Source of the DNA: Lycium barbarum
Lineage: Eukaryota > Streptophyta > Magnoliopsida > Solanales > Solanaceae
Length of the DNA stretch: 64,000 bases
Direction of reading: 5' to 3'
Assembly (NCBI RefSeq): GCF_019175385.1
Contig: NC_083346.1
Location: 86,008,543-86,072,542, forward strand
The position numbers and the translations under genes are program-made. The notes beneath the pieces were generated by a model that was not told the DNA's origin, made no database searches, and saw only the letters and a list, made by a program, of their open reading frames with translations. Shown here piece by piece: positions 34,879-45,580 of this stretch; positions within the stretch are counted from its first letter, which is position 1; every line of letters starts with the position of its first letter.

Positions 34879-35738
34879 GATGATGAGAAATCGAGCTATC
34901 ATTTTTAGGGATGAGCATCTCCCCTTGGGGAAATTCCGTGTTATTTGTGAAGAAGAAAGATGGGATGATGTGGATGTGCATACATTACCGCTAGTTGAAC
35001 AAGGTCACCATTCGAAATAAGTCTCCTATTCCTGCATTAATGGCTTTTTCGACCAACTTCAGGGTTTTTTTGTGTGTTTTCAAGATTGATTTGAGGTCAG
35101 GCTATCAGCAGCTAAAGATTTGGGCCGAGGATATTTTGAAGATGGACTTTAGAACTCGTTATGGTCATTACGAGTTCCTTGTTATGTATTTTGGGCTTAC
35201 GAATGCCCCGCTAGCTTTCATGAATTTGATGAATGGCATTTTCAAGCCATATTAGGATTCCTTCGTCATAGTCTTCACTGATGAATTTTTGTTTTTTCAA
35301 AGAGTAAGGAAGAGCATGAGCGCCATTTAAGGATTGTCCTTGGGTTATTAAAAGAGAAAGAGCTTTATGCCAATTTTTTTAAGTGGGAGTTTTGGCTTGT
35401 GTCAGTGGCATTCTTTGACCACGGCGTGTCAATGGTTGATCCCAAAAGGATTGAGGCTTTTAGAGACTAGGCGAGGCCCACTTCAGTGACTGAGATTAGT
35501 AGCTTCGTGGGTTTAGCTAGTTACTATCATCGATTTGTGAAAGGGTTTGCTTCTATTGCTTCTCACCTGGCTCGATCGACTCAAAAAGAGGTTCATTTTA
35601 GTGGTCCAATTCTTGTGAAGTGAGCTTCTAAAAGCCCAAGACCTTGTTAACCACAACACTAATTTTGACATTACCCGTGGAGGGTAAGGACTTCTCAGTA
35701 TATTATGATGAGTCTCGTATTGTCTTGGGCTCCGTGTT
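34879..35738 (+). pseudogene. Gag start fused by deletion to RT/RNase H (element F)
   Basis: MMRNRAIIFRDEH at 34879 runs directly into RT sequence (SPWGNSVLF-like, [54 protein letters not shown]), so the rest of gag, protease and the first part of RT are deleted. RT domain A (KIDLRSG) is present. The YVDD-equivalent position reads FTDEFL, so the second catalytic Asp is Glu, and a frameshift follows near 35300 (SKEEHERHLRIVLG continues in another frame). The RNase H beginning FSVYYDESRIVLGSV lies at about 35697 and is cut at 35738 by LTR G. Several stops are present, including 35253-35255. It cannot encode a working enzyme. Confidence 0.85.
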
Positions 35739-36961
35739 TGTTATATCCTGCATTTTCGAACGTCGAATTATTTGTAAGCTGAGGTGGGGCCCACACATCA
35801 AGATTTTTTTGGGACATGTGAAAATTTGTATAAATCGTATATGTAAAGTTAAACACAACCCGTGAAGGGCCCTGGGGCCAAATCAAAGTGGAAGCCCTCC
35901 AAACGAATATTTTTAAGAAAACGTTTTCGGATGACCTGACTTGGAGGGGCAAAACCGGCATTATAAGTTTGGAATTTGGGAAAACGCCCAGAAATAAAAG
36001 TTGTAGATAATTGAAATAACTTTCCAACGGTACGTCGTGGGCTCCCAAGAGACGTCGGTACAAGGGGATATGGACGTTTTAAGGTCGAAAGGTCAAGCTG
36101 GGCAGTGAAATGGGCCCAACCCGATTCCAATTCGGGTCAGGCCCATTACCCACGCTTTTAATAGAAAAAAATCAGTTTCTCTCCCTCATTTTCAGATCAA
36201 GAAACCTGGAAAACTCTAGAGAAAAAGTGAGAGGAGAGCCTAGAGAAAAAAAATCAATTTTTGACCAAAATCGGAGCCCCGAATCCCGAAGCCCATGAAG
36301 AGAAAAGTGTTCTACGTCGCGTTGCCTTCGATTTGATGAGTCTCGTATTGTCTTGGGCTCCGTGTTTGTTATATCCTGCATTTTCGAACGTCGAATTATT
36401 TGTAAGCTGAGGTGGGGCCCACACATCAAGATTTTTTTGGGACATGTGAAAATTTGTATGAATCGTATATGTAAAGTTAAACACAACCCGTGAAGGGCCC
36501 TGGGCCAAATCAAAGTGGAAGCCCTCCAAACGAATATTTTTAAGAAAACGTTTTCGGATGACCTGACTTGGAGGGGCAAAACCGGCATTATAAGTTTGGA
36601 ATTTGGGAAAACGCCCAGAAATAAAAGTTGTAGATAATTGAAATAACTTTCCAACGGTAGGTCGTGGGCTCCCAAGCGACGTCGGTACAAGGAGATATGG
36701 ACGTTTTAAGGTCGAAAGGTCAAGCTGGGCAGTGAAATGGGCCCAACCCGATTCCAATTCGGGTCAGGCCCATTACCCACGCTTTTAATAGAAAAAAAAT
36801 CAGTTTCTCTCCCTCATTTTCAGATCAAGAAACCTGGAAAACTCTAGAGAAAAAGTGAGAGGAGAGCCTAGAGAAAAAAAATCAATTTTTGACCAAAATC
36901 GGAGCCCCGAATCCCGAAGCCCATGAAGAGAAAAGTGTTCTACGTCGCGTTGCCTTCGATT
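35706..36961 (+). repeat. 628-bp tandem duplication across the F/G junction
   Basis: The 33 bp of RNase H sequence before LTR G plus the first 595 bp of LTR G occur twice, at 35706-36333 and 36334-36961. The copies differ by a few substitutions and two one-base indels. The junction (GATTTGATGAG) shares only TGA between the two parents, so it formed after G inserted, by a microhomology-type event. LTR-like starts are therefore present at both 35739 and 36367. Confidence 0.9.
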
Positions 36962-39321
36962 TGAGCTAAAACTCAACTAAAAATAAGAGGGTGGGCGTGG
37001 TGGCTGTGCACTTAAGGTATGAATAAGGCTTTTTTTTTTATTGTTAACAAGTTTATTTAGAGTTTTAACGGATTAGAACGAAGAAATAACGTGATAAATT
37101 CGTTTGTTGGTATGGCTGAATTGTAGAATGGGGTTTGAAGAAAATTTTGGATGAAAACAAATGTATTTAACTTGTAGAATGTGGAGGATGTTATTGATGT
37201 TGTTAGTGTTAATTTTGACCTCTTTGCGAAATTATTAAATAGTTATATCGCGAATTGGTTGGTTGGGAAAATTTGGAAAATAATGTGCGGGCTGTTTTAC
37301 GGCATATGTTGGTATTGATTTGGAAGTGTGAAGTCGAAATGAGGATTATTGCATTATGTCGTAAAGTCGACTAATTGCGTATATTGTGAATTATGAAAAT
37401 TGTTGATGTTGTTGATGTTGTTGTTGGGTTGTTGTTGGTTGTGTTGAGCCGAGTTGAATCTCGGGGAGGCTATATGTATAGGGGAAATGCTGCCGAAATT
37501 TCGGTAGGCAAGTAATAAAATTTGGATTCTTAAAGGCTTGAATTTGACAATTGGTAAACATGACCATTTGTAGATTTTGGACGAAATTGGAAGTGAAGCT
37601 AAGCGAGCATAAGGCGCAATCGAGGTATGTAAAGCTTACCCCTTCATTCTTAGGCATGTTTTGAACATAATAGGCTCGGCCGCGAGCCTTAGATACGACT
37701 CCGTTCCTCGGAATTCGAGATGGAAATCCGCCCCAATTCCTTCAGTGAGATTGAATCATTTTCCTTATAACTTGTCTTCAAAGTGAGCTTTAAGTATGCA
37801 ACCTTCCTAAACGGAGTCGGAATACTTCCATATGATTATGGACGACCTCATAAGGTCTACTATCTGTAATTTACGTACGTCTCCTCGGGTTGGCCCGAGG
37901 TGGGCCCTCAAGGCCCGATACTTTCTGTATAACTTTAACTACTTTGTTTCTGTCCGACTTTCTCAGACAACATCTGGACTATTATTCTGATCATGATATG
38001 AATACTTTTTATATAAATTTTACAAAATGGCTTTGACATCTGAAAATCTGATTCTGGTAATAATCCGTCGTGCCTTCCCAAGCAGGATATAGGCGCATAT
38101 TATGAACGCTATCCGAATACCCTGATTTGACTCGCCATTTGGCCTACTTCAGTTTGATTGAGTCGGTATAACGATCTGTATGTATGTGGATTCTCATTAA
38201 TCTGTTCGTGGATGTCTCAATGCTTCCTTTCACCGGATCTCGGGCCGGTTTATATCGTGCGGATGGGCCGCCGAGTCCCTTGTCGGGGGCCGGGTCCCAT
38301 GTATGAATTCCGAAGTATGATGTGTCCGGTTCCGGGTCGGTTACCGTGTATATGTTACGAAGTATGATGTGTCCGTTTTCCCAGCGTGTGATCTGTCCCC
38401 GGGGTTACCGTGGTTATGATATGATGTGTTATGTGACGGAGATGTTCGAAGATATGAAATCTTCTGAAATATGATATGTTGTGGCGCCAGAGGCAGGAGT
38501 GGCGACCACGTTCCTGTGCCCTATTATGATTCTGTCTGTCTGATTGGATTCTGATTTTGTCTGTCTGATATGGATTCTGATTCTGCCTGTCCGTATGGAT
38601 TGTGATTCTGCCCGTCCGTCTGGACCATAATTCTGTCCGTCCGTTTGATTTATGGTTCTGTCCGTTATACTTCTGTGCTTCCGGTTCATGCTATGATTAT
38701 GTTTGTTATGTTTCTGCTTTACATACTTGGTACATTTTTCGTACTGACCCCCGGTTCTTCGGGGGCTGCGCTACATGCCCGCAGGTACAGACGCACCTGA
38801 AGATATGCCGCCAGTCTAGGGCTCAGATACTGCTATTTTGAAGAGCTCCTTTGGTCCGGAGCGTGTACTTTTGGTATATACCTTCTGTCTTCTGTATATT
38901 TTGTATGTATGGCAACTCCGGGTACGGCGGGGCCCTGTCCCGTCATATGACTCTGTAAGTCTGTTAGAGGCCTGTAGATATGTTTGTGGGTTAGGGTCTT
39001 TCTGTATGGATGTGTGTATATGTTGTGTTTGGGGCGACCCCATTCGTCGCGGCGGCCGGTCCGCATATGTTTATATGTTGCTTTGTTGGCCGGTGTGGCC
39101 TTTGTTGGTATTTTCTGTGCGCAGGGTTATTTTGGATAGTCTGTAAAACAAAGGAAACTCTGCCAAAATATTTCTGGAAATTATCTAAATTTCAAATATA
39201 GCCTTGACGGCTTCTGCTTTATACTTGAATGCGTTTGATAACAGTTGAGATAGCATTGGATATATGTGTTTGGGTGCCCAGATCGGGTACTAGTCATGGC
39301 CCACGGGGTTGGGTCGTGACA
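36367..39321 (+). mobile_element. 5' LTR of element G
   Basis: TGTTATATCCTG to GGGTCGTGACA, about 2.96 kb, nearly identical to the 3' LTR at 42505 over the shared part, which implies a young insertion. It contains AAG|GTATG (37017), GGGGAAATGCTGCCGAAATT (from 37481), GTATGTAAAGCTTACCCC (37625), a CCGGG minisatellite (38230-38410), the hairpin module (38722-38788) and a CGGGGCCCTGTCCCG hairpin (38928-38942). The intact primer site follows at 39326. Confidence 0.92.
38722..38788 (+). other. Conserved LTR hairpin module (LTR G)
   Basis: GGTAC/GTACT, then CCCCC/GGGGG, then CTGCG/CGCAG ending GCAG|GTACAG. CTGAC lies at 38744-38748, 36 nt before the acceptor-like AG (38783-38784). Confidence 0.7.
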
Positions 39322-39325
39322 GAAG

Positions 39326-39337
39326 TGGTATCAGAGC
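39326..39337 (+). other. Primer-binding site of element G (initiator Met tRNA)
   Basis: TGGTATCAGAGC, the exact complement of the plant initiator-Met-tRNA 3' end, four bases after the LTR. Confidence 0.93.
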
Positions 39338-39524
39338 GGTTAGTCCTCGGAATGTCTACAGGTTGTGTCTAGTAGAGTCTTGTTTATCGGTGTGTTGTGC
39401 ACCACATCTATAAACAGGAGGCTACAGGACATCTAGGATGTTACCCTTCTTTGGATCTTAGATCGTGCGATAGAACTGTATTAGTAGGATGATCCCCTCC
39501 TGACGATTTGTTATGTTTTCAGCG

Positions 39525-40979
39525 ATGCCTCCGAAGAAGGCAACAGCCGCCCAGTAGGGCAAGTCTACAGCGGCAGGTGAGGCCAGCCGAGCTCAGGTGA
39601 CTACTAGGGCTCGTGCCCAGATTGAGCCAAATGTTGTGCCTTCGACGGCTAGTTCTGTTACGCCACCAGTACCGGAGGGATTTGGAGCAGCCACAGCTGC
39701 AGCACAGGGGGTGGCTCCACCGCCAGCTCCAGCAGCACCAGTACATGCACCTCCAGCCCCCCAGTCAGGGGCGGAGGACAGGGCCATGCGAGATGCGGTT
39801 CAGTTATTGACCATACTGATGACAGAGCAGGTTCGCAGGCATGGGTTTGGGGGTGGTCGTGCGGACAGATACGAAAGCTCCAGGGCTCGTGAGTTCTTGA
39901 CATGTAATCCTCCAGAATTCTCCGGGACAAAACCCGAAGAGGACCCCCAGGAGTTTATTAGAAAGATGGAGAGCACGATACGGTTGATTAAGGCGTCGCC
40001 GACTAAGTCCGTTGAATTGGCCTCGTATCGGTTATATGAGGTAGCGGCGAACTGGTATGAGTCCTGGCAGCTATCCAGGGGTGACGATGCTGCCCCAGCA
40101 GTATGGGCCGGGTTTACTAAGGCCTTTCTTGATCATTTTCTACCTCCAGAGCTACGGAGAGCCAGGGTTGATCGATTCTTGCATCTGAAACAGAACGGTA
40201 GGAGTGTTCGAGAGTATAGCCTAGAGTTCGACTCGTTGGCTAGGTATGCACCCACTATAGTAGCCGAGATGGCCGATAGGGTGCACCGGTATGTGATGGG
40301 GCTAGACCCTTATTTGATCGATGGTTGCCTGGCGGTGGCTTCTCAGCCAGGGATGCATATTGCCCGGGTGCAGGCGCACGCCCAGGGCATGGAGGACCGG
40401 CGTAGGGAACGTCGGCCTGATAGGGGCCATGACGGGAGCCGGCCCAAGAGAGCCAGATCGGCCGGGTACTCAGGGGGATTTCAGAGTGAGTTTTCTCAGT
40501 GGCAGGGTAACAGGTATTCGTCCCAGCCAGCATACAGTACGCCCCCACAGTTCTCGGGACAGAACTCCATGGCTTCGAGTTCGCAAGTAAATAGGAGTTT
40601 CAGTCAGATGGGGCCATCCATACCTCGGTGCCCTTATTGCAGGAGGCGTCACCCTGGTGAGTGTTATCGTGCCACTGGTGCCTGCTTTTCTTGTGGCCAA
40701 CAAGGCCATACGATGAGAGAGTGTCCGTATAAGGGTGGTCCAGGTGGTTCAGCCCAGCTTACCGGGTCAGTTGCTGGCTCGTCTTCTCCTTCGGCAGCCA
40801 TACGCCCCACAGGGCGGGGAGCACCAGCACCAGCGCCAGCACCAGCGAGTCGTGGCCGAGGTCGAGGCGCAGCTTCTGGTTACAGCGGTCCTTCGAACCG
40901 CGTATTTGCTTTGACCGGCCGGCAGGACCCAGGAGCGCCTTCAAGCGCACACCCAGGTATGTTAGTGATCTTTTCTTGA
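39525..40979 (+). pseudogene. Gypsy gag (capsid plus zinc knuckle) with an early stop (element G)
   Basis: ATG at 39525 (MPPKKATAAQ), directly after an acceptor-like TTTTCAG, then TAG at 39555-39557, then an open frame of 474 codons. The retrotransposon gag core spans about 39895-40400 (FLTCNPPEFSG, EDPQEFIRKMEST, FLHLKQNGRSVREYSLEFD, LARYAPTIVAEMADRVHRYV). A basic Arg-rich stretch follows, then CPYCRRRHPGEC and a canonical CCHC knuckle CFSCGQQGHTMREC at 40683-40724. Gag packages RNA and builds the particle in the family. The frame ends in IFS* where protease should follow; protease, RT and integrase are absent, so G was non-autonomous. With one stop near the N-terminus, use of a downstream start cannot be excluded. 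Confidence 0.9.
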
Positions 40980-41209
40980 GGGATATGTGTATGAATGGGT
41001 CTATACTTTATCATATTATGTGATTTTCTTCTTCTGGGTATTAATAAGAGCAAGGTAATTGTTAACCTAATAGACATTGAAAATTCGGAAGGGTGATATG
41101 GTAATTGTATGGTTTAGCCCGGGGTGGGACCCACTCTGAGAATTTTCAGAAAATTTATTAAGACCCCGATCTGCCCTGAATTATGTAACAAAGGTCGTGC
41201 GGGGGCTGT

Positions 41210-41312
41210 CGACGCAATTATACTAGCCCTAACGCATCAGAACGCATGAAAGTTTTGAGGTTAAGCGTGCTAAGGCCATAGCAATTCTGGGATGGGTGAC
41301 CCCCTGGGAAGG
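41210..41312 (+). other. 5S rRNA-like segment in element G
   Basis: Collinear with plant 5S rRNA as I know it. AGCCCTAACGCA matches AGCACTAATGCA at 10 of 12, then 23 nt, then GTTAAGCGTGCT (41260-41271) matches 12 of 12, then 18 nt, then GGATGGGTGACCCCCTGGGA (41291-41310) plus AG. The 23- and 18-nt spacings equal those of 5S rRNA. The exact blocks are where box A and box C of the internal Pol III promoter lie; the spacer between them is diverged. Not an intact 5S gene. Confidence 0.82.
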
Positions 41313-42469
41313 ATACAAAAAAAAAAAAAATCACAAGTATAAGTATGGTATATAAATTGAAATTTGGGGTAACCTAAAGGAAAAGAGAAGGTGTGGAATG
41401 GCTAGTGCCCTTACAGGAGTCGCGCAGACCGAGGCAGACTGAATGGGCGAAAGAAAGAAGCGTAATATCGCTCGGGAAATTGAGCGAATTTGAATAACGG
41501 TCGGAAACGTTCGCAAATAAGATATTAGTAAATGTATAGGTATGTGTATGATTTTCATTTGGTGATCATATGGATCAAGAGCCGAGTCCCGGCGACTGAT
41601 GTTGTGATAGACGAAAGGTTTTACTAAACCAAATACGAGAAACGAAGCGGAGGTGAGGACACGAATGTTGTCAAAGAATAGAAAAACCCCAATTACCTTA
41701 CAACTTAGTCTAGTGCGACGATATCTGAACAAGAAAATGAGCATGGCTAGTAGGAAAGATGAAGGATAAGAGATGTGATTAAGCAAAACTTTCGAAAGAA
41801 TCGATAAGCGACACGTAAGCCGACTTGTACGACAATGTGACGAACAAGTTTGTGAATGAGTGAACAGATTTCGACGAGATATTCCGTGGTATAATTGTCA
41901 TGGTGAACAATGAAATGTCGACAAAAGGGAAATTTTCGTAAATCACTGGAGCCTTACTATGAGTGATCTGATTTTAATCAAAACTCTATCTGTTATACTT
42001 TTGCACCTCTGACTTTGATGAGGTTCTGCCTATTACGCCTCTGTACTTCTAGATCCGATTACGCTTCTGTCTGATATGCCTCTGTATGATTGACTCTGGA
42101 TACGAATCTGTCTGATGCACCTCTGTACGTTTGCTTCTGATTACGAATCTGTCTGGTACATCTCTGTACGTCTAACTCTGATCGTGGATCTGTCTGATAT
42201 AATTCTATACGTCTGACTCCGACTACGAATCTGTCTGACATAGTGCAGTACATCTGTCTCTGATTATGGATCTGTCTGATATGCTTTTGTGCGTCTGGCT
42301 CTAGTTATGAACCTGTTTCATGTAACGTGAAATTATGATAACGTTGTAAGGAACCGAGAAGTGTGACAAGAGGTGAAAGATGTTGATGGCAATCGTAACG
42401 TTGAAAGGAATTTTGAAGGAAAGAAAGGAACCTCCCCGAAGTGTCACGAGACCCCCTAAGGTCAATCGA

Positions 42470-42504
42470 ACATTCGAGAACGAATGTTCTAAAGGGGGGG
42501 AGAA
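42470..42504 (+). other. Pre-PPT hairpin and polypurine tract of element G
   Basis: GAACATTCG-AGAA-CGAATGTTC (a perfect 9-bp stem, 42468-42489), then AAAGGGGGGGAGA and the LTR start at 42505. Confidence 0.9.
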
Positions 42505-44558
42505 TGTTATATCCTGCATTTTCGAACGTCGAATTATTTGTAAGCTGAGGTGGGGCCCACACATCAAGATTTTTTTGGGACATGTGAAAAGTTATATGAA
42601 TCGTATATGTAAAGTTAAACACAACCCGTGAAGGGCCCTGGGGCCAAATCAAAGTGGAAGCCCTCCAAACGAATATTTTTAAGAAAACATTTTCGGATGA
42701 CCTGACTTGGAGGGGCAAAAACGGCATTATAAGTTTGGAATTTGGGAAAACGCCCAGAAATAAAAGTTGTAGCTAATTGAAATAACTTTCCAACGGTAGG
42801 TCGTGGGCTCCCAGGCGACGTCGGTACAAGGAGATATGGACGAAAGGTCAAGCTGGGCAGTGAAATGGGCCCAACCCGATTCCAATTCGGGTCAGGCCCA
42901 TTACCCACGCTTTTAATAGAAAAAAATCAGTTTCTCTCCCTCATTTTCAGATCAAGAAACCTGGAAAACTCTAGAGAAAAAGAGAGAGGAGAGCCTAGAG
43001 AAAACAAATCAATTTTTGACCAAAATCGGAGCCCCGAATCCCGAAGCGCATGAAGAGAAAAGTGTTCTATGTCGCGTTGCCTTCGATTTGAGCTAAAAAT
43101 CAACTAAAAATAAGAGGGTGGACGTGGTGGCTGTGCACTTAAGGTATGAATAAGGCTTTTTTTTATTGTTAACAAGTTTATTTAGAGTTTTAACGGATTA
43201 GAACGAAGGAATAACGTGATAAATTCGTTTGTTGGTATGACTGAATTGTAGAATGGGGTTTGAAGAAAATTTTGGATGAAAACAAATGTATTTAACTTGT
43301 AGAATGTGGAGGATGTTGTTATTGATGTTGTTAGTGTTAATTTTGACCTCTTTGCGAAATTATTAAATAGTTATATCGCGAATTGGTTGGTTGGGAAAAT
43401 TTGGAAAATAATGTGCGGGCTGTTTTACGGCATATGTTGGTATTGATTTGGAAGTGTGAAGTCGAAATGAGGATTATTGCATTATGTCGTAAAGTAGACT
43501 AATTGCGTATATTGTGAATTATGAAAATTGTTGATGTTGTTGATGTTGTTGTTGGGTTGTTGTTGGTTGTGTTGAGCCGAGTTGAATCTCGGGGAGCCTA
43601 TATGTATAGGGGAAATGCTGCCGAAATTTCGGTAGGCAAGTAATAAAATTTGGATTCTTAAAGGCTTGAATTTGACAATTGGTAAACATGACCATTTGTA
43701 GATTTTGGACGAAATTGGAAGTGAAGCTAAGCGAGCATAAGGCGCAATCGAGGTATGTAAAGCTTACCCCTTCATTCTTAGGCATGTTTTGAACATAATA
43801 GGCTCGGCCGCGAGCCTTAGATACGACTCCGTTCCTCGGAATTCGAGATGGAAATCCGCCCCAATTCCTTCAGTGAGATTGAATCATTTTCCTTATAACT
43901 TGTCTTCAAAGTGAGCTTTAAGTATGCAACCTTCCTAAACGGAGTCGGAATACTTCCAAATGATTATGGACGACCTCATAAGGTCTACTATCTGTAATTT
44001 ACGTACGTCTCCTCGGGTTGGCCCGAGGTGGGCCCTCAAGGCCCGATACTTTCTGTATAACTTTAACTACTTTGTTTCTGTCCGACTTTCTCAGACAACA
44101 TCTGGACTATTATTCTGATCATGATATGACTACTTTTTATATAAATTTTACAAAATGGCTTTGACATCTGAAAATCTGATTCTGGTAATAATCCGTCGTG
44201 CCTTCCCAAGCAGGATATAGGCGCATATTATGAACGCTATCCGAATACCCTGATTTGACTCGCCATTTGGCCTACTTCAGTTTGATTGAGTCGGTATAAC
44301 GATCTGTATGTATGTGGATTCTCATTAATCTGTTCGTGGATGTCTCAATGCTTCCTTTCACCGGATCCTGGGCCGGTTTATATAGTGCGGATGGGCCGCC
44401 GAGTCCCTTGTCGGGGGCCGGGTCCCATGTATGAATTCCGAAGTATGATGTGTCCGGTTCCGGGGTACTGTGGTATATGTCGTTCCCGGTTACCGTGTAT
44501 ATGTTATGAAGTATGATGTGTCCGGTTTCCCGGCGTGTGATCTGTCCCTGGGGTTACC
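42505..44558 (+). mobile_element. 3' LTR of element G, interrupted by LTR H
   Basis: Matches the 5' LTR from TGTTATATCCTG until GTCCCTGGGGTTACC at 44558, where minus-strand LTR H begins. The hairpin module and the LTR end are not seen again in the window. Confidence 0.9.
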
Positions 44559-45580
44559 TGTCACGACCCGTCTAGGAGCCGTGACGAGTACCCGATACTT
44601 GTACCGAGCACCCCTTGTCTATCGTTTTACCTTTACCTCTTAGCAAGCCATGTAAACAGAGCCATTTTTTTTTTAACATTAACATTAGCGGCGTCATTCT
44701 GAACATAGACTAATAAACTTCGTTATCACTTATACATCAACATTAGCATGCCAAAACACCATATACCTAACTATACTTAACTGACTGTACATATCTGTCT
44801 ACGAGCCTCTAGACGTAGTACACTTATACATAGAAAGGGCTGAGTACTGCCATGCCCGAATATATATACACAAAATAGTACCAAGGAAGTGAGGCTCCGG
44901 AATAACTGGAGCACTGTCAACACTGCTGGTAGAGCTTCTAAGGATCAAATCCGCCTGTCTGCTGACCTGCGCGGCATGAAACGCAGCGTCCACAAGAAGG
45001 GATGTCAGTACGAATAATGTACCGAGTATGTAAGGCATGAATAGTAATATACAGAAAATATGAATCATGTATAATGACATAAGAGAGTTACAACACATGT
45101 CCTGGGATAGAAACATAACCTGTATATATATATATACCCTTGGCAGGTGCTATGCGTACTTAGCTTTCCTTTAAGAATCTTTCCTTGTTCATATACATAT
45201 ACATATAAAATAGGACATCTCATATTGCCGAGGCGTCGGCAGCCGATCCATTTAACCATAAATATACACATCCCGCGTCCGGGACGATATCATATCATGT
45301 AATGCCAACTGATCAGGTGGATATGTGTTCATAACGCTCTGCCCTTACCTCCATTTTCCCCGTATACACATGCATATATCATGTACATATATCAGCGTCT
45401 ATAGCGCTCTAGCTCTTTTATCATATACATATACGTGTGTCGTGTAGGTACATCAGCGTCTATAGCGCTCTAGCTCTTTCGTCATGTGCATGTTTTAAAA
45501 AAATATATACACATATCTTACATACATTTACATGTCTTATATGCATTTACGTATCCTATATACATATGTCTCATAGGCAC
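44559..45580 (-). mobile_element. LTR H, 3' segment, minus strand
   Basis: The left end TGTCACGACCC is the reverse of GGGTCGTGACA. It carries the hairpin module on the minus strand (44964-45030: CGGTAC/GTACTG, TCC/GGA, CTGCG/CGCAG) and a GCGCTATAGACGC-type repeat (45390-45475). The start of family I interrupts it at 45581. Minus-strand LTR sequence at the right edge of the window (from about 63593) may be its continuation. Confidence 0.75.

Larger units (their letters stand above)
40980..42504 (+). mobile_element. Non-coding 3' internal region of element G
   Basis: Links gag directly to the polypurine tract. It holds the 5S-rRNA-like segment (41210-41312), a 14-A run (41317-41330), a TCTGTCTGA-rich stretch (41990-42300) and the pre-PPT hairpin. 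Much of it (41080-42300) is recognisably similar to the internal region of family I, so the two are sister families. Confidence 0.8.

Noticed and set aside
41210..41312. Functional 5S rRNA gene or P5SM exon of a TFIIIA gene
   Set aside because: Too diverged outside box A/C for a 5S gene, and no TFIIIA coding sequence or tandem 5S array surrounds it. It lies within retroelement G.
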